Assembly: GCF_009711265.1 (NCBI RefSeq) | Contig: NZ_WMII01000005.1 | Span: 174,426 to 238,425, forward strand | Length of the DNA: 64,000 nt | Direction: 5' to 3' | DNA from: Paracoccus shanxieyensis | Lineage (GTDB): Bacteria; Pseudomonadota; Alphaproteobacteria; Rhodobacterales; Rhodobacteraceae | Shown: piece by piece, positions 45,929 through 53,644 of the stretch | How positions within the stretch are numbered: position 1 is the first letter of the stretch | Layout of the letters: the number at the start of each line of letters is the position of its first letter | The notes under the pieces: generated by a model | Database searches by the model: none | The model's input: only the letters and a program-made list of their open reading frames with translations | Told to the model about the DNA's origin: nothing | Translations under genes and position numbers: made by a program

Positions 45929-48900
45929 ATGCCGATTTCCGCCGTCGTGACGTCCATGAAAGATGAAGCGCCCTATATCATCGAATGGGTCGCATATCAT
46001 CGCGCTCTTGGCTTTGACCGTATCGTCGTTCTTGCCAATGATTGCAGCGACGGAACGCACGAAATGCTGGTGCGCCTGCAAGAGCTGAATGCGATCACAT
46101 ATTACGAAAACAAAGTCGAGCTGGGCGCAAAGCCGCATTCCTCTGCGCTGAAAATCGCAAATATCGCACCCGAGGTCAAAACCGCCGATTTCGTCATGGT
46201 TCTGGACGCGGATGAATTTCTTGTCGTCAAAAAGCCGCCGCATAAGCTGCATGTTCTTCTCACAATGATGGACAAGAAATCCGCCGGGATGATGGTGATC
46301 CCATGGCGGCTTTTCGGGTCATCACAGAACATGAATTTCAAAGATGTTCCGGTTATCGAACGTTTCACGCAATCCATGGATACGTCGGAACTGCCCAAGG
46401 TCGGGGTAAAGACCTTGTTTCGCAATTCAGATGATGTTCGGCTTGCGATACATTTTCCCAAGTTCGTGAAAAAAGCCGACAGATCCACAGAACCTGAAGA
46501 TGCAAAATGGGTGGATGCTGGCGGCAAGTCGATAGATCAAGCCCGCCTGACATGGAATGGCGGTCGCCAGAAAATACATCGCGACCATGCCGAGGTCGCG
46601 CATTTCATGATCAAAAGTCTCGATGAATATCTGTTAAAGATATTCAGAGGCGACGGGCTTATGAATTCAAACAGGCACGGGATCGACTATTGGCGAAACG
46701 GCGATATCAACGAGGTCTCGGACCTTGTCGTCGCCGATAACGTGTCTGGATTTTCCAAAGAACGCGACAGGTTGTTTGCAGATCCGGTCTTGTCCGAATT
46801 GCATCGGAAAGCCGTCGCGGGACGGCTTGAAAGGCTTGGAAAAATACTTGCCAATCCCGACGTTCAGAAGCTAAGAAGCATTCTGCAAAAAAGCACGAAT
46901 GGTGACCTGCAGCCCGAAGACATCGCCACGTCTCGTGAGCTTGTGACGCAAATGTCACCCGCGCTGAAGAAAGAGAGTCTGATCGACGGTGACGTTCCGC
47001 ATTCCACGCTGCTCAGTATCACGGATGCCAATCTTGCGGATGCGTCAAGTTTTTCGTTCCGGGTCTTCAAGCGTGCACGAAACCATGGCGCAACATTCTG
47101 GCCGGAAAAGAAGTTTGGTTCAAAGCCAATCACACATATTGTTGAAAGCCTGAAACGCGCGCAGAGCCGGGAAGATGATTTCGGTCTGACGGTGCGCTGG
47201 TTCCACGACTACAACCGCGCAGAACGGAAGCAAGATTGGCCCATCGACGAAGAAATCACTGTCATCTTGACCCGAGATGACGACAGCATTGTTTCCGGTT
47301 ACTCGGCTCACGTTGCGGCATCCAAGGCAAAGCATTTTGACAAGCCCCAGAAAGGCGGCAAGACTGCCATTCGTGAAGCTTTGAAAGGCAAAGAGGCAAC
47401 CTCGGAAATCGAGGCCCTCATCTCGGCCAAAAAAATCCCGGATCCCAGGCTGCGCCTGCAGGAATTCCTGAACCAGAACCCTTCGGCGCTGGTCTTGAAC
47501 CTGGATAGACCCACCGAAGCAAATCGTGTTTTGGCCAAGCTTGAACTGCGCCAACCCACCGGAAAGTCTGCGGCAAAACTTTTGCGTGACATGCTTGGAA
47601 AGGCGCTTGATCCTGCAGAGCAGCCTGTGGCCGTCGGTAGTGTCAAAAAAAAACCAAAAAAGGAAAAATCAGGACAAACTGAAAGGCCTGACATAGCGTC
47701 GGTCGTCGCTGATGTTCCCCCTGACCTCCGCGCGCCGGGGGATCCGACGCAGGTTGGGATCTTGACGCTGCCAATGAACCGCAACTACGGCGGCAATCTT
47801 CAGGCCTATGCCTTGATGCGAAAACTGCGGGAACTGGGCTATCGTCCCGTGCTTTTGAATCGGCGGCACGGAGCGAAAGAAGGCACGTCGGAAGACGACA
47901 AGAATGACGCTTCGATATTTTCTGAAACCATTGGACTGGGTCAAAACGTTCCCAACCGTCTTTTCGTCGAAAAATATCTGACGCCAATATCCCGGCAGTT
48001 TGATAGTAGCCACGCACTTGCTGAAATCGTCGATAGGTTTGACTTCGGTTCGGTGATTGTCGGCAGCGATCAAGTGTGGCGGCCGAAATATGCTCGAAGC
48101 ATTCTGTCAGATTTCTTTCTTGGATTTCTGAACAATAGCCAAATCGATACAAAGAAAATCTCATACGCTGCTTCCTTTGGGACCGAAGATGACGAATACA
48201 AGCCTTCGGAGAAAGCCCTCGCATCAAAACTGCTCAAAGATTTCGACGCCGTTTCGGTGCGAGAGGACAGCGCGGTCGATCTGTGCCGCGACATGTTTGA
48301 TGTGGCAGCGCAGCATGTTCTGGATCCAACGCTGCTGCTGAAAAGTCAGGACTATGCCGAACTTTTCAATGAAAATCAGTCGAGTAGAAAAAACGATTAC
48401 ATGCTCACCTACGTTCTGGATGCAACGCCAGACAAGGTCGATGTAATCGCGCGGATCTCGAAGAAGACGGGGTTGAAGCCTCGCACGACAAGTGGTCAGG
48501 CGTTTTCTGCGGGTGATCCGCTGCGGGGTAAGGATGGTGACAAGACGGTCGAGGCGTGGCTGGCCAGTTTTCACAACGCAGAATTTGTGGTCACGGATTC
48601 CTTTCATGGCGTTGCATTTTCGATTATTTTCAATCGTCCGTTTATTGCCTACGGCAATCCGACCCGTGGTCTTGGCAGGTTCAAATCCCTGCTTCGCGCG
48701 GTTGGGTTGGAAAACCGGCTGATCGTTGACTCGGAAGGCGCGGATATCGACGCGCTCATGCAGCCGATCGATTGGGTTTCGGTGAATGATCGGCTGGATC
48801 AGCTGCGCAAGAAGTCGATGCAGTTTCTGAAAAATGCACTTCCGAAAATTGACAAATACACCCCTCCATCCGGGGGCGGCTCGGATAACAAATCGCCGAA

Positions 48901-50473
48901 AACGGATCTTCCACAGCCCGTTTCAGCAGCAGCCGTTGATACGTTCGCCCAATCCGGCTCCGAGCAGCATCCGTTGAACGTTCATTGCACGGGCTGTGGT
49001 GGCTGTATCTCGGAAGCAAGTGGCGCGCTTGAGATGGCATGGTCACCAGAGGGTTTTCTTGAACCGCGCGCAAAGACCGACGCCTCTTTGCAAAATATCA
49101 TCAAGATATGCCCCTTCAATCCTGCGCCAGACAACGCCGTAAAGGATGAGGATCGTATCGCCCTCGGATGTTTGCCGGATGCGGATAAGTATGATGCGAG
49201 GCTGGGGCGATTTTTACAAACCTATGTCGGATACAGCCCATCCTATCGCCCCAGTTCGTCATCTGGCGGCATGGCAACATATGTCTTCAAGACGCTGCTG
49301 GAAAAGGGCAAGGTTGATCATCTGTTCGTCGTTGGTCGGACACCGCAAGGCGGCTATGCTTACCGCATGTTCGGGCGCGGCGACGATATTCTGACGACCT
49401 CGAAAACAAGGTACTATCCTGTCACGCTTGAAAATTTGTATTCTGAAATCGAAAGCGTCAATGGTCGCGTCGCCGTTTCCGGCGTGGCATGTTTTGTCAA
49501 ATCGATCCGCCTCAAGCAGCATTACCATCCCGAGTTGAAGCAGAAGATCCCGTTTGTGGCGGGGATCATCTGTGGTGGGCTTAAAAGCCGTTACTACACA
49601 GATTTTCTGGCGCAGAGCGCAGGAGCAAAAGGCGGCTATCGCGACGCTGAATATCGCATCAAATCACCCGATAGCCTGTCCAGTGATTATTCCTTTGGTG
49701 TTACGGACGACGCAGGTCGGGACCATCGTATCCGGATGCAAAAGCTCGGGGATATGTGGGGGACCGGCCTTTTCAAATCGCGCGCCTGCGATTTCTGCAC
49801 CGATGTGATGACAGAGCTTGCCGATATCTCATTGGGCGATGCTTGGCTGCCTGAATACAAGAAGGATGGCATGGGCAACAGCGTTGTGGTGACGCGCAGT
49901 CGGCTGGCCGATGACATCATCCGCGAGGGGATCGAAACAGGCGAGTTGCGCCTTGATCCTGTCTCGCCCGACATCGCGGCGCGGACACAAAGTGGCGGCT
50001 TCAATCACAAGCAGAATGCCGTGAAATTCCGCATGTTGACCGAAGAGGTGTCAGGACAGCGCAGAATTCCCCATGTCCGGTCTCGGATATTGGCCGACAG
50101 CTCGATTGCCGAGATGATCGTGCAGGTTTTGCGCAATCGCACCCGTCGCAAGAGTCTGGAGATCTGGCGCGACACCCGCGACCACCGCGCATTCATGCGG
50201 CAGATGCGCTGCAGCTTGCGGTCGCTGTCCGGTGCGACAGCCGCGCGCAAGCAATCTGCGTCTGTCGATGCCGATGCGTTCAAATTGCTGAACAATCCGA
50301 GCAATATTCCCGGCCATGACACCGAGATTCAGGCAACGCGGGCCGCACTGACGCTGTTTAACCGTTTGGTGAAGAATGGCACGATCTCGGTTGAATTGTT
50401 GAGCGCGCTCTGGCCAAATATCCCGAGGCAGATCATGGTCTTGACGCGCGCAATGATTAGGCCGCGCAGCTGA
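45929..50473 (+). CDS. Three-module fusion: glycosyltransferase 2-like / polysaccharide pyruvyltransferase / FrhB-FdhB-like Fe-S flavoprotein
   Basis: 1514 residues from ATG 45929 (GGAG 10 nt upstream). Residues 1-about 300: Glyco_tranf_2_4-like glycosyltransferase, starting VVTSMKDEAPYIIEWVAYH, with the DxD-type motif DADE at 93-96. Residues about 330-600: no domain I recognise, ending in a Lys-rich linker (KKKPKKEK, 572-580). Residues about 609-965: polysaccharide pyruvyltransferase (VGILTLPMNRNYGGNLQAYAL; VGSDQVWRPKY; VTDSFHGVAFSIIF). Residues about 1015-1430: coenzyme F420 hydrogenase beta-subunit-like N and C domains, with ferredoxin-type Cys1020, 1023, 1026 and 1061 and a later RACDFCTD...ISLGDAW motif. 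These activities usually occur as separate proteins of surface polysaccharide clusters. No signal peptide; cytoplasmic. Composition is AT-richer than its neighbours, suggesting transfer. Role in a pyruvylated exopolysaccharide is inference. Confidence 0.9.
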   Translation: MPISAVVTSMKDEAPYIIEWVAYHRALGFDRIVVLANDCSDGTHEMLVRLQELNAITYYENKVELGAKPHSSALKIANIAPEVKTADFVMVLDADEFLVVKKPPHKLHVLLTMMDKKSAGMMVIPWRLFGSSQNMNFKDVPVIERFTQSMDTSELPKVGVKTLFRNSDDVRLAIHFPKFVKKADRSTEPEDAKWVDAGGKSIDQARLTWNGGRQKIHRDHAEVAHFMIKSLDEYLLKIFRGDGLMNSNRHGIDYWRNGDINEVSDLVVADNVSGFSKERDRLFADPVLSELHRKAVAGRLERLGKILANPDVQKLRSILQKSTNGDLQPEDIATSRELVTQMSPALKKESLIDGDVPHSTLLSITDANLADASSFSFRVFKRARNHGATFWPEKKFGSKPITHIVESLKRAQSREDDFGLTVRWFHDYNRAERKQDWPIDEEITVILTRDDDSIVSGYSAHVAASKAKHFDKPQKGGKTAIREALKGKEATSEIEALISAKKIPDPRLRLQEFLNQNPSALVLNLDRPTEANRVLAKLELRQPTGKSAAKLLRDMLGKALDPAEQPVAVGSVKKKPKKEKSGQTERPDIASVVADVPPDLRAPGDPTQVGILTLPMNRNYGGNLQAYALMRKLRELGYRPVLLNRRHGAKEGTSEDDKNDASIFSETIGLGQNVPNRLFVEKYLTPISRQFDSSHALAEIVDRFDFGSVIVGSDQVWRPKYARSILSDFFLGFLNNSQIDTKKISYAASFGTEDDEYKPSEKALASKLLKDFDAVSVREDSAVDLCRDMFDVAAQHVLDPTLLLKSQDYAELFNENQSSRKNDYMLTYVLDATPDKVDVIARISKKTGLKPRTTSGQAFSAGDPLRGKDGDKTVEAWLASFHNAEFVVTDSFHGVAFSIIFNRPFIAYGNPTRGLGRFKSLLRAVGLENRLIVDSEGADIDALMQPIDWVSVNDRLDQLRKKSMQFLKNALPKIDKYTPPSGGGSDNKSPKTDLPQPVSAAAVDTFAQSGSEQHPLNVHCTGCGGCISEASGALEMAWSPEGFLEPRAKTDASLQNIIKICPFNPAPDNAVKDEDRIALGCLPDADKYDARLGRFLQTYVGYSPSYRPSSSSGGMATYVFKTLLEKGKVDHLFVVGRTPQGGYAYRMFGRGDDILTTSKTRYYPVTLENLYSEIESVNGRVAVSGVACFVKSIRLKQHYHPELKQKIPFVAGIICGGLKSRYYTDFLAQSAGAKGGYRDAEYRIKSPDSLSSDYSFGVTDDAGRDHRIRMQKLGDMWGTGLFKSRACDFCTDVMTELADISLGDAWLPEYKKDGMGNSVVVTRSRLADDIIREGIETGELRLDPVSPDIAARTQSGGFNHKQNAVKFRMLTEEVSGQRRIPHVRSRILADSSIAEMIVQVLRNRTRRKSLEIWRDTRDHRAFMRQMRCSLRSLSGATAARKQSASVDADAFKLLNNPSNIPGHDTEIQATRAALTLFNRLVKNGTISVELLSALWPNIPRQIMVLTRAMIRPRS
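47645..47662 (+). other. A9 run and dnaX-like slippery heptamer A AAA AAG in the fusion linker
   Basis: Nine A (47645-47653) are followed by CC and A AAA AAG (47656-47662), which is in the X XXY YYZ register relative to the reading frame, as in dnaX. A -1 shift here meets TGA at 47680-47682 and would give a protein of about 584 residues with only the glycosyltransferase and middle region. A one-base loss in the A9 run meets TAG shortly after. I see only weak potential stem structures downstream. Confidence 0.5.
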
Positions 50474-50515
50474 TACCACCCCCGGCCTGAGCAGCCTGAG
50501 TCCTTATATCAAAAC

Positions 50516-50549
50516 AAGGCGCCCCCGCGTTGCGGTCCGGGCGCCTTTT
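50516..50549 (+). terminator. Terminator after the fusion gene
   Basis: 9-bp stem AAGGCGCCC / GGGCGCCTT with a 14-nt loop, followed by TT, 42 nt after the stop codon. So the fusion gene is its own transcription unit. Confidence 0.85.
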
Positions 50550-50655
50550 CGTATCGGATCATCAGGTCGGTTCAGCCGACCATCACGGGGATAATAAAAA
50601 TTTAGCCAATAAGCTGCATTTGAGCAATTGAGATAACCTGTGGTTGTGCTCTATG

Positions 50656-50709
50656 CTGAACCGAGTGGTTCAGATTCTTCCGGTTACAGAAATCGCAGTT
50701 CCGTAACCG
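50656..50709 (+). promoter_or_regulatory. Two inverted repeats in the leader of the RTX glycosidase gene
   Basis: CTGAACC-GAGT-GGTTCAG (50656-50673) and CGGTTAC / GTAACCG (50681-50687, 50703-50709) lie within 70 nt of the ATG at 50723; a GGAG ribosome site follows the second. Both could be operators or mRNA structures. Upstream (50575-50650) the sequence is AT-rich and is the probable promoter. Confidence 0.45.
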
Positions 50710-50722
50710 ACAGGAGATTGGC

Positions 50723-53632
50723 ATGTCTGCAACCACCGAAATTCGCATGATAAATTTGCAGGTCGTGGCCGAAAAGCAAATTCAGGCCGACAAGGCTGCC
50801 GGGACTTACGAAAGCAATCTGGCGTCAGATGACAAATACTATCTGTGGCAGTCCGATTTTCAGACCCGGCCCATGGGCATGGAAAACAAGCCCGAGGAAT
50901 ACGCCCAACTGCTGCGTCAAAGCCTGCCCGATATCACCACGATCCGGATCCCGTTCAACGAATATTCGTTCAGCTCGAACGGGACGCTGGATCCGATGTT
51001 CACCCGATTTCTGGTCGCGGCCGCTGAACAAGGCTTTGATTTTGTGTTCGTCTACGCCGATGGCGACGCGCAGCGGCTGGGCCAGAACGATGGCCTTGGT
51101 CTGGATCAGATCCGCGAGGGGCTCAGCGGAGAGGTGCATGACCGCATGATATCGGGCTGGACCAAAATGCTGGACTGGCTGGACGATCACGAAACCGTGC
51201 GCGATGCGATCTACGCGCTTGAGGCCATCAATGAGCCCGCCGCCTATAGCCGCGCCGAACAGCTTGCTGGAAATACCGGCGAATTCGTCAGGATGTATGG
51301 CGATCACATCGCGGCGCTGTCGCAGATGCTGGATGCGCGGCTTGACGTGCCGATGATGGTGGGCGGCTGGGCTTACTCGGCGCTGTTCGATGTTTTTGCG
51401 CAGACGATTTCCAGCGATCTGCAGACGACAGTGTTGGATCAGATCCGCGCGGCAGTCGGCGACGATCTGATCTGGTCGGCGCATCTTTATCCCAACTGGG
51501 CCGCGTCGGCCGGCCAGGAAATCGACGGCCTGGTGGATTTCATCGCCCGGCGCTTTGCGGTTCTGGGCGATGACAACATCTTCCTGACCGAGACCAATCT
51601 GGATCCCAGCACCGCGATGTCCTTCTGGATGGCCCGCGCCTATGAGGCATTTGCCGATGTCGGGATTGGCATAAGCTGGTTTCCGGCCGCCGAGGCAGGC
51701 GCGTCCTCATTCGTGCATATCGGCAACGGACGGCACATCAATTATGTGCATCCCGATATCTATGCCTTGGGCATGAACGCCTTTCTGCTGGGCTATTCCG
51801 ACCCCGATCACGCGGCCTCCGAAAACATCACGGCCACGCTGCTGCCGGGCAATGTCCTTGCCGATGATGGCACGCGGCTGCCATTGCTGGGCATGGGCTA
51901 TGCCACAGGCCATGGCGGCAACGACACGATCAGCGGCATCGCACAGGCCCGCAACATGCTTTACGGCGGCGCGGGCGACGATCTGCTGCTGGGCACGGTC
52001 GAGCGCGATCACCTGTTCGGTCAGGCCGACAATGATACGCTGATGGGTCTTGGCGGCCATGACGTGCTGATGGGCGGTGATGGGGACGATGTGCTGGACG
52101 GCGGCGCGGGCGACGACATCCTGACCGGAGGACGCGGGCGCGACACCTTCATCCTGACCGGCGGCGGCGCGGATCTGGTCAGCGATCTGCGCTTCGATCA
52201 GGGCGACAGCCTGATCATCGAAGGGCGGCAATGGTCCGAGGCGGAATTGCTTGAACTGGGCATTTTCATGGATGCCGATGGCGACGGTCTGTCCGATGAT
52301 CTGATCATCGAATACAGCAATGGCACCGGCATCTTTCTGAACATGCGCCGCCCCGACGGCATCGTTCAGGGGACCGAGCAGAGCGAGCTTATTCAGGTCG
52401 GCTATACCGATATTCAGGGCGACAGCTTCACCTGGGCGGGCGCACGCGTCCACGCCCTTGGCGGAGACGACACCGTGTATGGCAGCACCTCGGACGATAC
52501 GCTGAACGGCGGCGCGGGGAATGATGTGATCTATGGTCGCGTCGGCAATGATGTGCTGGCCGGCGGCGATGGCGACGATCTGCTGGCGGGCGATGGCGGC
52601 GCGGACCAGATCGAAGGCGGCGCGGGCGCGGATACGATCACCGGCAATGCCGATGCCGATACCTTGTGGGGCGGCGCGGGTAATGACAGCCTTGATGGCG
52701 GCGATGGCAACGATCACATGTTCGGCGACAGCGGCAGCGACACCATGTTCGGCGGGGCCGGGCATGATTACATGTATGGTGGCGACGATGCCGACAGCAT
52801 TCAGGGCGGTTTCGGCAATGAGACGATCTTTGGCGGCGATGGCGACGACTGGATCGACGGAAACGGCGATCACGACTGGATCGACGGCGGCACGGGCAAT
52901 GACACGTTGATCGGCTCGGGCGGCAACGACACGCTGACGGGCGGACAGGGCAATGATGTCATGGTCGGCGGCGCGGGGGACGACGTGTATTTCGTCGACG
53001 ATCCGGGTGATACGGTGACGGAAAAGGGCAATGGCGGCACCGACCATGTGTTTTCCAGCATCAGCTATGCGCTGGGGGCCAATCTGGAAAATCTGACTTT
53101 GACCGCGGGCAACAGCACCGGATCGGGCAACTCGCTGGGCAATATGCTTGTCGGCAGCGCCGGCAATAACCTGCTGGACGGGCTGACGGGCAATGATACG
53201 CTGGACGGCGGCGTGGGCAATGACACGCTGATCGGCGGCACGGGCGACGATTACCTGATCGGCGGCGCGGGCAGGGACCGGCTGACCGGCGGCGCAGGCG
53301 CGGACCTGCTGAGCGGCGGTGACGGAGCGGATGTCTTCGTGTTTCTGGCGCTGTCGGATTCCCGGCCCGGCGCGGGGCTTCGCGACACCATCACCTATTT
53401 CAAGCATTCGCAGGGCGACCGGATCGACCTCAGCGCGATGAACCCGCAGGGCGACGCTGCGCTCAGCTATATCGGGGCGGCGGATTTCTCGGGCAGATCG
53501 GGTGAGCTTGCGGCAAGGGCCACCGCCGCTGGCACGCTGATCGCGGCCGATATGAATGGCGACCGCATCAGCGATTTCGAGATCCTGATCGAGAATTCCA
53601 ACGGTCTGGTGGCAAGTTCGTTCATCTTGTAG
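50723..53632 (+). CDS. Secreted clan GH-A glycoside hydrolase with RTX repeats, copy 1
   Basis: 969 residues, no N-terminal signal peptide. Residues about 30-370: (beta/alpha)8 glycosidase of the GH5-like type with acid/base Glu171 in EAINEPAAY and nucleophile Glu290 in IFLTETNL. Residues about 395-875: arrays of RTX calcium-binding nonapeptides (GGxGxDxxx), interrupted by two beta-rich insertions and by the DDPGDTVTEKGNGGTDHV module common before RTX blocks. The C-terminal about 80 residues resemble the type I secretion end module. So it is probably exported by a type I system, not encoded here. Likely acts on an extracellular polysaccharide; substrate unknown. Convergent with a paralogue. 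Confidence 0.9.
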   Translation: MSATTEIRMINLQVVAEKQIQADKAAGTYESNLASDDKYYLWQSDFQTRPMGMENKPEEYAQLLRQSLPDITTIRIPFNEYSFSSNGTLDPMFTRFLVAAAEQGFDFVFVYADGDAQRLGQNDGLGLDQIREGLSGEVHDRMISGWTKMLDWLDDHETVRDAIYALEAINEPAAYSRAEQLAGNTGEFVRMYGDHIAALSQMLDARLDVPMMVGGWAYSALFDVFAQTISSDLQTTVLDQIRAAVGDDLIWSAHLYPNWAASAGQEIDGLVDFIARRFAVLGDDNIFLTETNLDPSTAMSFWMARAYEAFADVGIGISWFPAAEAGASSFVHIGNGRHINYVHPDIYALGMNAFLLGYSDPDHAASENITATLLPGNVLADDGTRLPLLGMGYATGHGGNDTISGIAQARNMLYGGAGDDLLLGTVERDHLFGQADNDTLMGLGGHDVLMGGDGDDVLDGGAGDDILTGGRGRDTFILTGGGADLVSDLRFDQGDSLIIEGRQWSEAELLELGIFMDADGDGLSDDLIIEYSNGTGIFLNMRRPDGIVQGTEQSELIQVGYTDIQGDSFTWAGARVHALGGDDTVYGSTSDDTLNGGAGNDVIYGRVGNDVLAGGDGDDLLAGDGGADQIEGGAGADTITGNADADTLWGGAGNDSLDGGDGNDHMFGDSGSDTMFGGAGHDYMYGGDDADSIQGGFGNETIFGGDGDDWIDGNGDHDWIDGGTGNDTLIGSGGNDTLTGGQGNDVMVGGAGDDVYFVDDPGDTVTEKGNGGTDHVFSSISYALGANLENLTLTAGNSTGSGNSLGNMLVGSAGNNLLDGLTGNDTLDGGVGNDTLIGGTGDDYLIGGAGRDRLTGGAGADLLSGGDGADVFVFLALSDSRPGAGLRDTITYFKHSQGDRIDLSAMNPQGDAALSYIGAADFSGRSGELAARATAAGTLIAADMNGDRISDFEILIENSNGLVASSFIL

Positions 53633-53644
53633 GACGGGCGGCGG

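Noticed and set aside
45929..50473. Idea that the fusion protein is part of an anti-phage system
   Set aside because: No nuclease, helicase, NTPase or toxin domain is present and the neighbours are glycan enzymes.
51900..53350. Regular short repeats that might be taken for a DNA repeat array or CRISPR
   Set aside because: They are coding repeats (RTX nonapeptides, period 27 nt) in frame with the glycosidase, without spacers.
51707..53407. 566-codon minus-strand frame opposite the RTX glycosidase
   Set aside because: It is a shadow produced by the repetitive GC-rich RTX codons.
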